Part shown: positions 34,393 through 42,901 of the stretch, one piece after another
How positions within the stretch are numbered: the first letter of the stretch is position 1
Layout of the letters: every line of letters begins with the position of its first letter
Origin: Acidimicrobiia bacterium
GTDB lineage: Bacteria; Actinomycetota; Acidimicrobiia; IMCC26256; JAENVU01
DNA length: 56,602 nucleotides
Direction: 5' to 3'
Assembly: GCA_025361725.1 (NCBI GenBank)
Contig: JANYJV010000062.1
Span: 1 to 56,602, forward strand
Program-made: the position numbers and the translations under genes
Notes under the pieces: generated by a model
What the model saw: only the letters and a program-made list of their open reading frames with translations
Databases searched by the model: none
Told to the model about the DNA's origin: nothing

Positions 34393-36111
34393 TCAGAGAT
34401 CCCAGAATCGGGTGCGTTGGTGATGATCGAACGAGGCACACAGCGCGACTTCATCCGCCTCGGCGAACCGGCGGTATTTCGCCGCATCACGTTCGCGCAC
34501 GAAGATCGCGTCACCGTCGATCCGGTCGGACCGCCACTTCTCGTGCACCAACGTGCGCTTCACGATCTTGAACGTACCGGTGGTCGGCGGCTCAGCCATG
34601 ACCCGCACGTAGCGCGGACGCCACTTCGGACCGATGTCGGGTTGGGCGTCCAACCAGAGCGCGAACGCCTCGGGGTCGAACCGCTTCCCTTCGGCGAGAA
34701 CGAGTCCGGCCATGACCTGGTCACCGGCCTGATCGTCGGGCACGCCGTAGACCGCCGCGAGCACGACCTCGGGGTGCAGGCGAATCGCTTCTTCGATGGG
34801 ACCGGCGGGAAAGTTCTCGCCGTCGACCCGGATCCAATCCGCGTTGCGACCGGCGAAGAAGAGGTAGCCGTCGGCGTCGATGTACCCGAGATCACCCGAC
34901 CAGTACCAACCGAAACGCGTGGTCTTCTCGTTAGCGGCAGCGTTGTTGTAATAGCCCTCGAACGGTCCGACACCCCCGGTGTTGACGATCTCCCCGACGC
35001 AGTCCGTGGCGTTGGCGAGCCGGCCACCGTCGTCGAATTCCGCTCGGGGCTTTTCGTCACCGGCGTCATCGACCACCTTCACGTTCGGCGTGACCTTGCC
35101 GAGCGCGCCCGTGCGATGTTCGGCGTCACGGTTGACCGCGACGCCGCCTTCGGTCGCGCCGTACGCGTCGATGACCTCGATGCCGAAGCGGCGCGAGAAC
35201 TCGTCGACCACCGCCGGCGATCCCTCGTTGCCGAACGCGACCCGCAAGGAGTTCTCCCCGTCGTTCGGGCTTTCGGGCTGGGCGAGGAGGTACGCGAGGG
35301 GCTTGCCCGTGTAGTTGAAGTACGTGGCGCCGTAGTGGCGAACGTCGGGCAGCCAACCGGACGCCGAGAACTTGCGGGCGAGGCCGATCGAACAGCCGGC
35401 AACGAGCGACGGCGCCCACCCCACCTGCACCGCGTTCGAGTGAAACAGCGGCATGCACACGTACCCGACGTCGTCGGCAGTCAAATTCATGATCATGCGC
35501 ATCCGATTGCCGGTCACGAGCAGTCGGCGCTGCGAACAGATCACGGCTTTGGGCGCGTCCGACGTGCCGCTGGTGAAGATCAACGCCCACGGCGTGTCGA
35601 CGTCAGGGTCGAGTCTCGGGTCGATCGTCGCCGCCGCGGCCAGGGCCGGTTCGAGGGTGTCGCCGATCGTGAGGGTCGGCGGCATCCGGTCTCGGACGGT
35701 CTCGATGAGCGGGGCGTGACGCGCTTCGGTGATGAGCAGCGCGCAGTCAGTGTGGGTGACGTCGCGCAGGAGGTGCTCGCCTTGGCGGGTGTGGTTCAGC
35801 CCGACGATCGCCGCGCCGATCAAGGCCGCGCCACCGAATGCGAACAGGTACTCGGGCAAATTGTCGAGGAGCACGGCGACGTGACGCGGCGCGTCGGCGG
35901 GGAGGCGGTCGAGGAAGAGGTTCGCCCAGCGCGAGGACTCGCGGTGGTAGTCGGCGTGGGTCCACACGTCGGCGCCGAAACGAATCGCCGGGCGGTCCCG
36001 GATTGCCGGGTCCGAGGCGTTGCTCCGCAGTAGTGCCGCGGCATTCTCCGCCGGCAGCGGCGCCTGTCCGGGTGCCGGCGCCGCGTGGGGACCGGTCGTC
36101 GAACCTGACAT
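34393..36111 (-). CDS. Acyl-CoA synthetase (AMP-binding, FadD type)
   Basis: 572 residues from ATG 36111 (GTG 36120 also possible). The P-loop-like motif IFTSGTSDAPKAV, the A5 motif DAYGATEGGVAVN, YWSGDLGYIDADGYLFFAGR and FKIVKRTLVHEKW define an ANL-superfamily ligase. It activates a carboxylic acid with ATP to the acyl-AMP and then the CoA thioester, the entry reaction to the beta-oxidation genes around it. Sequence style recalls the FadD17 group of actinobacteria, used for steroid or fatty acid side chains; this is a loose comparison. Confidence 0.87.
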   Translation of the reverse strand: MSGSTTGPHAAPAPGQAPLPAENAAALLRSNASDPAIRDRPAIRFGADVWTHADYHRESSRWANLFLDRLPADAPRHVAVLLDNLPEYLFAFGGAALIGAAIVGLNHTRQGEHLLRDVTHTDCALLITEARHAPLIETVRDRMPPTLTIGDTLEPALAAAATIDPRLDPDVDTPWALIFTSGTSDAPKAVICSQRRLLVTGNRMRMIMNLTADDVGYVCMPLFHSNAVQVGWAPSLVAGCSIGLARKFSASGWLPDVRHYGATYFNYTGKPLAYLLAQPESPNDGENSLRVAFGNEGSPAVVDEFSRRFGIEVIDAYGATEGGVAVNRDAEHRTGALGKVTPNVKVVDDAGDEKPRAEFDDGGRLANATDCVGEIVNTGGVGPFEGYYNNAAANEKTTRFGWYWSGDLGYIDADGYLFFAGRNADWIRVDGENFPAGPIEEAIRLHPEVVLAAVYGVPDDQAGDQVMAGLVLAEGKRFDPEAFALWLDAQPDIGPKWRPRYVRVMAEPPTTGTFKIVKRTLVHEKWRSDRIDGDAIFVRERDAAKYRRFAEADEVALCASFDHHQRTRFWDL

Positions 36112-36227
36112 CGGCGTCACTCTACGCGTGGAGCGGACGGCGCCCGTCCGAGGACAGGTTGCTACGCTCCGCCGCAGATGCTGGGGTCGTTGCACGATGC
36201 GGTGGCGAAGCCAGCGCCAGGGGCAGT

Positions 36228-36545
36228 CGGTTCCCGGGGTTCGGCGTCGGTGGTCGTTACGTCTCCGCGTTGAACCTCGGCGTCACGATCTTCTTCGTCA
36301 TTTCCGGGTTCTTGCTCTACCGGCCATTCGTCGCTGATCGGGTGCTGAGTCATCCGGAGCCGGCATTGCGCGACTACCTGTTGGGCGAGTCGCCCGAATC
36401 GTCCCGGCCTACTGGCTGGCGTTCGTCGCGCTCACGGCGCTCGGTGTCGCGGGGCGCGTGAGCCTTTCCACGGCACCGATGTACCTCCTCTTCCTGCAGA
36501 TCTACTTCCCGCGATACGCGCTGGGCGGGCTCGGAGCGCACTTCA
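36228..36545 (+). pseudogene. Frameshifted, truncated acyltransferase-3 (OafA/YrhL-type) remnant
   Basis: One frame gives FPGFGVGGRYVSALN and NLGVTIFFVISGFLLYRPF, the hallmark of the membrane acyltransferase-3 family. Near 36385 the homology jumps to another frame (RVARIVPAYWLAFVALTALG then YLLFLQIYFPRYALGG), as expected after loss of one base. Homology ends near 36540. The N-terminal DGLRA segment and roughly the last two thirds of the protein are missing, so the gene is dead. Confidence 0.65.
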
Positions 36546-37004
36546 GCGCCGCCGCGACTCTGAAGTGGTCTCACTTGAACCCACCGTTCTGGGTCTTCTT
36601 TCTCATCGTGCTCTGCCTCGAAGCGAGCGGCGGCGGGAAGGCGGTCGACGAAAAGCGCAGACGGCAACCCGTAGGAGCTCTGCCGTGTCGGTTTCGCGCC
36701 GGGCCCCACGCCGGCAACCCGCGCACTCCGAGCAAGGACACGCAAAACCGCGGATTTGAGTTAGCTATACACATGTAGAGCCAACGGGAATTCCCGAAAC
36801 CGGGCTACCGACGTCTCGCCATGGGGCCGGCGTTCCTCGGAACGTCCCGACCTCCAGCCTCAGCGCGACGAGACCTCAGGTGACGTGCCGCCTGGCTGGA
36901 TAGCTGGCCCGTGTGTTGGCAGTCCGCCCGTTCACTGTCCTCCCGGCTACCGCATGGGTGGCTGCGGGGCCAGTGAACGATCTCGACAAACTTGGCGGAC
37001 GTTT
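36546..37004. other. About 460 bases without a recognisable gene; possible mobile-element remnant
   Basis: No open frame here shows homology. The stretch starts where the acyltransferase remnant breaks off. It has a small inverted repeat CACTTCAG / CTGAAGTG (36540-36568) and AT-richer patches. On the minus strand 36783 begins GGCTCTACATGTGTATAGC, which resembles the GGCTCT-type ends of ISL3-like elements. No transposase is present, so the element idea is a guess. Confidence 0.25.
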
Positions 37005-37039
37005 GTGCGTCCATCCACGTGAGCGGTGGATGAACGCAC
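37005..37039 (-). terminator. Hairpin downstream of the CoA-transferase gene
   Basis: GTGCGT-C-CATCCAC and GTGGATG-A-ACGCAC pair with one central mismatch around a seven-base loop. It lies about 30 bases beyond the stop of the minus-strand CoA transferase gene. Confidence 0.5.
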
Positions 37040-37070
37040 GAAGGTCGGCGCGATACGAGAGAAAGTCAGG

Positions 37071-38300
37071 TCAGGTGACGGCACCCGAGGCGCGGAGGCC
37101 GGCGATCTGGTCGTCGTCGTAACCGAGGACGTCGGCGAGGACGGCGTCGGTGTGTTCGCCGACGGTCGGCGCCTTCGTAGGCACGAGCGGGTCGGCGCCC
37201 GCGATCTTGACCGGGAACGGGAGCTGCTCGGCGCCGAGCGCTTCGGTCGAGAACCACTCGAGCCGGTCACGGAACTGCGGGTCGTCGGCGACGGACTTCG
37301 GCGTGTGGCACGGCGCGATCGGGACGTCGACCTCGATGCCGAAGTTCACCCACTCCTCCGTGGAGCGTGCGCCGAAGATCTCGGTCAGTTCGGCCTGCAT
37401 CTCACGGTTGCCGCGCGCGTGGTCGCCGTACTCGGAACCGGGCCAACGTTCGAACAGCTCGGGGCGCTCGACCGCATCGCAGAACTTCTTCCAGAAGTGT
37501 TGCTCACTGGCCATGAACAGCACGTGGCCGTCGGTCGACCGGTAGATCTGGTATCGCACGCCGCCGCGCATGCCGGCGATGGCGGGCTCGCGCCGCTCGA
37601 AGTTGTCCGACGCGTTGCCGGTCACCTCGGACTGCGGCCGCTCGTAAGCGCGGTAGGTCTCTTCCCGGTACCAGTCGAACGCGGCGGCGGCGTCGGACTG
37701 GGCGACTTCCATCTCCGCGCCTTCGCCGGTGGCACGCGCTTGGATCACTCCGGCGAGGATGCCGAGTGCGCCGAACAACGGACCGGCGTTGATACCGATC
37801 GACACGTGATTCGGGATCGACGGATATCCGGCGTCGTCGATCTCGGGCTCGAAGATCCCGGCCCACGCGTCGTACGCGATCCCGTGGCTGGCGAGGTTCC
37901 GGTAGGGACCGGTGGCGCCGTACCCCGAGATCGTGCAGAACACGATCCGAGGATTGATCTCACGCAGCCGCTCGTAGCCGAGTCCGCGCCGAGCGAGCCC
38001 GCCCGGTCGCATCGCCTCGACCACCACATCGCTGGTCTCGACCAGGGCCTCGAAGACGGCGATGCCTTCCGGCGACTTCAAGTCGATGGCAATCGACCGC
38101 TTGCCGCGGTTCACGTGCAGGTGCATCAACGACACACCTTCGACGATCGGCCAGGTCATGCGGCGGACGTAGTCGCCCGACGGCGGCTCGATCTTGATCA
38201 CGTCGGCACCGAGATCGGCGAGGGCGGTCGTGATGGCGGCGGGTCCGAGCATCGAAACTTCGACGATGCGGACCCCGGCGAGAGGTTCTGCGGTGGGCAC
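37071..38300 (-). CDS. CaiB/BaiF family (class III) CoA transferase
   Basis: 409 residues from GTG 38300; the frame stays open much further upstream, but that part is antisense to the gene at 38391. PLAGVRIVEVSMLGPAAIT, LGADVIKIEPPSGD and NRGKRSIAIDLKSPEG are the family hallmarks, and QSDAAAAFDW probably holds the catalytic Asp. It moves CoA between carboxylic acids through a mixed anhydride. Related enzymes such as alpha-methylacyl-CoA racemase share the fold, so racemisation is an alternative. Confidence 0.87.
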   Translation of the reverse strand: MPTAEPLAGVRIVEVSMLGPAAITTALADLGADVIKIEPPSGDYVRRMTWPIVEGVSLMHLHVNRGKRSIAIDLKSPEGIAVFEALVETSDVVVEAMRPGGLARRGLGYERLREINPRIVFCTISGYGATGPYRNLASHGIAYDAWAGIFEPEIDDAGYPSIPNHVSIGINAGPLFGALGILAGVIQARATGEGAEMEVAQSDAAAAFDWYREETYRAYERPQSEVTGNASDNFERREPAIAGMRGGVRYQIYRSTDGHVLFMASEQHFWKKFCDAVERPELFERWPGSEYGDHARGNREMQAELTEIFGARSTEEWVNFGIEVDVPIAPCHTPKSVADDPQFRDRLEWFSTEALGAEQLPFPVKIAGADPLVPTKAPTVGEHTDAVLADVLGYDDDQIAGLRASGAVT

Positions 38301-38390
38301 GGCGGGCGACACTACCGGCGCGTGCCTGCAACGGATCAACCGCTGGCGAGACTGAGGGATCCCCGCGTCCTGCGGCCCGAGAGGAAACCC

Positions 38391-39092
38391 ATGCTTGCTC
38401 AGATCACCGATCTCGATGCCTTCATCGCGACGCGCCGCAGTTGGCACACGCTCGCGGAGCGAGTCCTCGCGCCGGCGCGGCATCGCGACTCCGGGCACAT
38501 CGGTCTCCGTGCGGCACCCGGCGGCTTTGCCACTCCATCGTTCGGCGCCGGCCGGGTCCTCGCCGTCGTCGGCACCGAGCTCGTGATCACCGAAGGCGGA
38601 ACCACCACTCGGCATCCGATCACGACACTGCGGTCCGCCGCCGCGGCCGTCGGCATCGAACCCGATGCCGAGACAGGCGTCTACACGGCGACCACGCCGT
38701 CGGATCCGGACACGATCCTGCCCTCCGACGCGGACAGCGCGGTTCGCCTTGGCGATTGGATCAACTTCGGAGCGGAACTCCTGGGGCACTGGCGTCGTAC
38801 GCACGCGCACGACACGCCGACCGAGATCCAACTCTGGCCGGAGCACTTCGACCTCGCACTCGACCTCGGAACCGAAAATCGGCGCGCCAACTACGGCGTG
38901 TCGCCCGGCGACGGTGACCACCTGCTCCCCTACGTGTACGTCGGCCCGTGGAACGCGTCCGCCGACCCATTCTGGAATGCCGGGACGTACGCGCGGCTCG
39001 GGTACCAGGACCTCGCCGCTACCGCCGACCCTGAAGCAGTCGCGCTCGCGTTCTTCGCGCGTGGCTTCGAAGTCGCCAACCCGCCGAGTTGA
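38391..39092 (+). CDS. Conserved hypothetical protein, 233 aa
   Basis: ATG 38391 follows GAGAGGAAA at proper spacing. The protein begins MLAQITDLDAFIATRRSWH and has no signal or membrane segment. The second half carries IQLWPEHFDLALDLG, NYGVSPGD and YVYVGPW, patterns I associate with a conserved but uncharacterised actinobacterial family. It is divergent from the CoA-transferase gene. No function can be proposed. Confidence 0.75.
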   Translation: MLAQITDLDAFIATRRSWHTLAERVLAPARHRDSGHIGLRAAPGGFATPSFGAGRVLAVVGTELVITEGGTTTRHPITTLRSAAAAVGIEPDAETGVYTATTPSDPDTILPSDADSAVRLGDWINFGAELLGHWRRTHAHDTPTEIQLWPEHFDLALDLGTENRRANYGVSPGDGDHLLPYVYVGPWNASADPFWNAGTYARLGYQDLAATADPEAVALAFFARGFEVANPPS

Positions 39093-39108
39093 GGCTTGAC
39101 CCAAACTC

Positions 39109-39137
39109 TTGACAGTTGCACTGTCATTACTTAGGGT
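39109..39137 (+). promoter_or_regulatory. Sigma-70-type promoter with overlapping TetR operator
   Basis: TTGACA (39109-39114) and TAGGGT (39132-39137) are 17 bases apart. The perfect palindrome TGACAGT-TGC-ACTGTCA (39110-39126) covers the -35 box and spacer. The predicted transcription start is at or beside ATG 39146, so the transcript is close to leaderless. The layout is that of an autoregulated TetR gene. Confidence 0.7.
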
Positions 39138-39145
39138 CACTCGAC

Positions 39146-39766
39146 ATGGGCGAGCCGGCGATCGAATCTTTTGCGTCGGACGAGCCCGCCACCGATCGCC
39201 GACGGCTCCGCACCGAACGAGGGAAAGAACTCGTCGTCGACGCACTCCTCACGTTCTTCGCTGAAGGCGATCCGCAACCTGGTGTCGCTAAGATCGCGTC
39301 ACGCGCCGGGGTGTCGGAACGGTCGGTCTTTCGTTACTTCGACGACCTCGAGTCCTTGGCCGGCGCCGCGATCGAGCGCCAGATCGCGCGCATTGCACCG
39401 GCGTTTCGGCCACCGGCTCCGACCGGTGATCTCGAGGCTCGGATCGGCGCACTGGTGGAGCAGCGCCTGCGGATTTCCGAGGCAACCGCCGTGACCACCC
39501 AAGCGGCCGAGCGATTCGCGCCGCACTCGCCCGCCATCGCCGAAGCATTCGCGTTTCGGCGTTCGGTACTTCACGACCAGATCGCGGAACTGTTCACCGT
39601 CGAACTCACGCCGATGGCCGGCCGCGTGCGCGGCGAAGTGGTCGACGCAGTTTCCGCGGCGGCCAGCCTCGAGACGATTCGGATGCTGCGCACAACCGCT
39701 GGCCACTCCCGCACCCGCACCGCCGCGATCATCGCCCGCACCCTTCGCTCACTCCTCACCACCTGA
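39146..39766 (+). CDS. TetR/AcrR family transcriptional regulator
   Basis: 206 residues from ATG 39146. The N-terminal helix-turn-helix is RGKELVVDALLTFFAEG, then VAKIASRAGVSERSVFRYF. The C-terminal ligand domain is variable, as usual. It begins a four-gene operon and probably represses it through the palindrome at 39110-39126 until a ligand, perhaps a substrate of the downstream enzymes, binds. Confidence 0.88.
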   Translation: MGEPAIESFASDEPATDRRRLRTERGKELVVDALLTFFAEGDPQPGVAKIASRAGVSERSVFRYFDDLESLAGAAIERQIARIAPAFRPPAPTGDLEARIGALVEQRLRISEATAVTTQAAERFAPHSPAIAEAFAFRRSVLHDQIAELFTVELTPMAGRVRGEVVDAVSAAASLETIRMLRTTAGHSRTRTAAIIARTLRSLLTT

Positions 39767-39779
39767 ACGGGAGAGTTCT

Positions 39780-40223
39780 ATGCACGGACACGTCACCCCC
39801 GCCGACGAACGTTTGGCCCGGACGGCGGCCATCGGCGTGGAGGATCCATCACCCGTCGTTATGTTGAACCTGAACCGATACCGAGACCGCGCCACGTATC
39901 CGGACGGCGCCGCGGATACCGATGTCAGCGGCCGGGAGGCGTACCTGCGCTACGGCGTCGTCGCGTTCGCGGCCATCCAATCGGTCGGCGGAGCCATCCT
40001 CTGGGCGGCGGACGCAGCCGAGACCGTCATCGGCTGCGACCACGACGACTACGACGAGGTGGTGGCGGTCTGGTACCCGAGCCGCGCTGCCTTCCTCGGC
40101 CTCGCCACCTATCCGGGATATCTCGAGGCCCACGTGCACCGAGATGCTGCGATCGAACAAGCCACCTTGATCGCCACCCGTGGCGAGGCCACACCGGCGC
40201 TCACCCAGCCGTTTCCGACATGA
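39780..40223 (+). CDS. DUF1330-type protein
   Basis: 147 residues, 13 bases after the TetR stop, with GGGAGAG before the ATG. SPVVMLNLNRYRDRATYP, SGREAYLRYG and VWYPSRAAFLGLATYPGYLE are the pattern of the DUF1330 / dimeric alpha-beta-barrel proteins. Such proteins are small cytoplasmic dimers of unknown or minor catalytic role. Its last four bases overlap the next start (ATGA). Confidence 0.75.
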   Translation: MHGHVTPADERLARTAAIGVEDPSPVVMLNLNRYRDRATYPDGAADTDVSGREAYLRYGVVAFAAIQSVGGAILWAADAAETVIGCDHDDYDEVVAVWYPSRAAFLGLATYPGYLEAHVHRDAAIEQATLIATRGEATPALTQPFPT

Positions 40224-41041
40224 AGGTCACGCTGCTCGGAACTGGCTCCCCGATCCCGGACGCATCGCGAGCGGGACCGTCGACCCTCGTCCAAGCCGGG
40301 AATCAGAATCTCCTCTTCGACTGTGGCCGCGGTGTGCTGATGCGGCTTGCTGCTGCGGGGCTGTTTCCGGGCTTCCTCCACCGCGTGATCCTCACGCATT
40401 TGCATTCCGACCACACGACCGACTTCAACGATCTGGTCACGACGCGGTGGGCGATGTCACCCGTCGAGAATCCCCTGCCGGTGGTCGGGCCGCCCGGGAC
40501 CCAGGCGTACGTCGACCGCGTGCTCGCCATGCTCACCGACGACATCGGCTATCGCATCGCCCACCACGACGACCTCAACTGGCAGCCGGGCGTCAACGTC
40601 ACCGAAGCGCACGACGGCGAGGTCTTCGACGACGATGGTGTGAGGATGGTTGCCGCACCGAGCGATCACCGGCCGGTCGCGCCGACGAGCGCGTTCCGGA
40701 TCGAGCACGGCGGCGCGGCCGTCGTCATTGCCGGCGACACCGTCCCGTGCGAGGGCCTGGACCGGCTGTGCGCCGACGCCGACGTCTACGTGCAGACGGT
40801 CATCCGGCCCGAGATGGTGCGGGCCATTCCGTCTATACGCATCCAGGACATTCACGACTACCACTCGACCATCGAACAGGCCGCGCAGACCGCGGCCCAC
40901 AACCGGGTCCGCACGCTGGTCCTGACGCACCCCGTTCCTGCGCCCATCCCCGGCACCGAGCCCGAATGGATCGCCGAGGCCGCGGCGCACTTCGACGGTG
41001 AGATCGTCCTCGCCGCCGACCTGACCGTCGTCGAGACCTGA
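40220..41041 (+). CDS. Metallo-beta-lactamase-fold hydrolase (RNase Z / arylsulfatase-like branch)
   Basis: 273 residues. MKVTLLGTGSPIPDASRAG opens the fold and THLHSDHTTD supplies the HxHxDH metal site. IAGDTVPCEGL gives the bridging Asp, DIHDYHST and LTHPVP the later His ligands. The family hydrolyses esters, thioesters, lactones or RNA. The operon partners suggest a small-molecule substrate. Confidence 0.8.
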   Translation: MKVTLLGTGSPIPDASRAGPSTLVQAGNQNLLFDCGRGVLMRLAAAGLFPGFLHRVILTHLHSDHTTDFNDLVTTRWAMSPVENPLPVVGPPGTQAYVDRVLAMLTDDIGYRIAHHDDLNWQPGVNVTEAHDGEVFDDDGVRMVAAPSDHRPVAPTSAFRIEHGGAAVVIAGDTVPCEGLDRLCADADVYVQTVIRPEMVRAIPSIRIQDIHDYHSTIEQAAQTAAHNRVRTLVLTHPVPAPIPGTEPEWIAEAAAHFDGEIVLAADLTVVET

Positions 41042-41050
41042 GCCGGCCCG

Positions 41051-41899
41051 ATGATCGACCTCCACGGCGCGACCGACCTGCACGCGCACTTCGGTCCCGA
41101 CCCCCACCGCACGCGATCGGTCACCGGACTCCAGGCCGCGCACCAAGCCGCGGCGGCGGGTCACACCGCCATCGTGCTGAAGAGTCACGACACGCCGAGC
41201 GCAGGCCTCGCCGCCGCGCTCGACCCGCTGGTCGACGGCCTCGCGGTGTTCGGAGGCATCGCGTGTGACCGTGAGGTCGGCGGGATCAACCCGGCGGCGG
41301 TGGAGGTTGCGCTCGCGCTCGGCGCCAAGATCGTCTGGCTGCCCACCCTCAGCAGCGGTCAGGACTTCGACACCGGTGTGGCGGACCAGCTCGGGATTCC
41401 GGGGCCGGGAATCAGGGTGATCGATGCCGACGGCAATCTCACGGACGAGACGCACGAGGTGCTCGCGCTCGTCAACGATCACGACGCGGTGCTGGCCACC
41501 GGCCACATCAGCGCCGCCGAACACCTCGCAGTGACGCGCGGGTTCGCGAGCCGAGGTCGCGTTCTCGTCACGCACGCGATGGAAGAACTTGCGGGGCCGA
41601 ACCTGTCGGTCGCGCAGTGCGCCGAACTGGCGGCGCTCGGCGCGCACATCGAGCTCTGCGCGCTCACGTGTATCGGCGCACTGGCCACTCGCCCGATTGG
41701 GGATCTCATCGCGTGCATGCGCGCCGTCGGCCTTGAACGCATCACCCTCGGAACGGACTTCGGCCAGGCAGTCAACGAACCACCGGCGGCCGGGATGCAA
41801 ACGTTCGCCGACGCTCTTTTCGCCGCCGGCCTCACCGAGGCCGAGATCCGTCGTATGGCCTGCACCAACCCCAATGCCCTCCTCGGTCTCGATGCGTAG
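41051..41899 (+). CDS. DUF6282 / amidohydrolase-like TIM-barrel protein
   Basis: 282 residues, nine bases after the previous stop. DLHAHFGPDPHRTRS is the HxH metal motif, and KSHDTPSAG, VLVTHAMEE, ITLGTDFGQ provide the other metal-binding positions of an amidohydrolase-type barrel. This matches the DUF6282 group. A hydrolase acting on an amide or lactone is likely; with the MBL protein it could open and hydrolyse a cyclic substrate. This is the last gene of the TetR operon and is followed by a strong hairpin. Confidence 0.7.
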   Translation: MIDLHGATDLHAHFGPDPHRTRSVTGLQAAHQAAAAGHTAIVLKSHDTPSAGLAAALDPLVDGLAVFGGIACDREVGGINPAAVEVALALGAKIVWLPTLSSGQDFDTGVADQLGIPGPGIRVIDADGNLTDETHEVLALVNDHDAVLATGHISAAEHLAVTRGFASRGRVLVTHAMEELAGPNLSVAQCAELAALGAHIELCALTCIGALATRPIGDLIACMRAVGLERITLGTDFGQAVNEPPAAGMQTFADALFAAGLTEAEIRRMACTNPNALLGLDA

Positions 41900-41913
41900 C
41901 CATTCCTCCCCGT

Positions 41914-41958
41914 TTTGGCGTCTTCACGCGCGCCCGGAGCGCGCGTGAGGACGCCAAA
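41914..41958 (+). terminator. Long hairpin terminator after the TetR operon
   Basis: TTTGGCGTCTTCACGCGCGC and GCGCGCGTGAGGACGCCAAA pair over 20 positions, with a single T-G wobble, around loop CCGGA. It separates the operon from the nitroreductase gene. Confidence 0.7.
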
Positions 41959-42006
41959 GCGTGATGGTCCTACGATCGACGGCGATGGCGAGCAGTCGAT
42001 GACGGG

Positions 42007-42606
42007 ATGAGCGAACTCTTCAACGTGATCAGCGCGCAGCGCGCGTGCCGCTCGTTCCGCGATGTCCCGGTGACCGACGCGGAACTCGAACTGATCCTCG
42101 ACGCGGCGGTGCACGCGCCCAGCGCCGAGAACCGTCAGCCGTGGGAGTTCGTCGTGGTGCGCGACGACGCGGCACGCGCGGCAATCGGGGAGATCATCAG
42201 TCGGGGCTGGGAGGCGGTCGGCCGTGAGTTCTCGTCGTCGCGCCTGAGTCCGGACCTGCTCGCCGACGTGGAGCGCGGCGCGACCGGCGGGATCGCGGCA
42301 GCGCCCGTTCACATCGTCGTCGGCGCGGACACCTATCGCGGCCTTGCGGCGACCAGCGCCGAATCCGTCTTTCCCGCGGTGCAGAACCTCATGCTGGCGG
42401 CCGGTGCACTCGGGCTCGGTACCGCCCTCACCACGATCGCCGTCGGGTTCGCCGACGAACTGCGGGCGATCGTCGGGTTTCCGAACCACATCCGGCCGAT
42501 GGCGGTCGTGCCGATCGGGCACCCGGCTCGTCCGCTCGGGCCACCGCGGCGCGATCCGTTCGCGATCCGGTCCCACCGCGACCGCTACGGCACTCCCTGG
42601 TCCTGA
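42007..42606 (+). CDS. Nitroreductase family protein
   Basis: 199 residues. ISAQRACRSFRDVPVTDAEL and APSAENRQPWEFVVV are the FMN-binding start of the family, and ALGLGTALTTIAVGF is the dimer-interface segment. It reduces nitro, quinone or enone-type substrates with NAD(P)H, or, as in BluB-like members, degrades flavin. The gene is alone after the hairpin. Confidence 0.85.
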   Translation: MSELFNVISAQRACRSFRDVPVTDAELELILDAAVHAPSAENRQPWEFVVVRDDAARAAIGEIISRGWEAVGREFSSSRLSPDLLADVERGATGGIAAAPVHIVVGADTYRGLAATSAESVFPAVQNLMLAAGALGLGTALTTIAVGFADELRAIVGFPNHIRPMAVVPIGHPARPLGPPRRDPFAIRSHRDRYGTPWS

Positions 42607-42637
42607 CCTTCCGAAGGTCGCGACGGCCCGGACGTTG

Positions 42638-42844
42638 TTAGGGCGCGACCGTCGGGTCGGCGGACGCGGTCTGTTGTTCCATCTGCTTGAGCTGCGCGTT
42701 CTGCGCGTCGACGGTCGTGCGGGCCTTCGTGGCCGGAGCGGTGATCGGCGTGCGCTCGGGTTTGGTTTCCGTCGTCGAGGTGCCCCCGCACCCGGCCACT
42801 CCGAAGACGGCCACCGCACTCACGATCATCAGATATCGGCGCAT
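42638..42844 (-). CDS. Small lipoprotein, 68 aa
   Basis: ATG 42844 gives MRRYLMIVSAVAVFGVAGCG, a lipoprotein signal with lipobox VAGC (Cys19). The mature part is about 50 residues, Thr/Pro-rich with a short helix (AQNAQLKQMEQQTASA). No family is recognised. It lies convergent to the nitroreductase gene and 57 bases downstream of the Gfo/Idh/MocA gene. Confidence 0.65.
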   Translation of the reverse strand: MRRYLMIVSAVAVFGVAGCGGTSTTETKPERTPITAPATKARTTVDAQNAQLKQMEQQTASADPTVAP

Positions 42845-42901
42845 ACCGACGTCATCGGCACACGTAAGACCGAAGTTGAACCCCGGCATGCGACCCGGTG
42901 C

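Noticed and set aside
33772..36033. A 753-aa plus-strand frame
   Set aside because: It spans the cold-shock gene, the VOC fragment and the acyl-CoA ligase on the opposite strand; codon-position bias of high-GC genes opens such antisense frames.
36571..36774. Minus-strand 67-aa frame in the gene-poor segment
   Set aside because: No ribosome-binding site, no domain, and the reading frame on the opposite strand is equally open.
37071..39245. A 724-aa protein made by extending the CoA transferase upstream
   Set aside because: The extra 315 residues are antisense to a better gene with a good ribosome-binding site (38391-39092) and show no homology.
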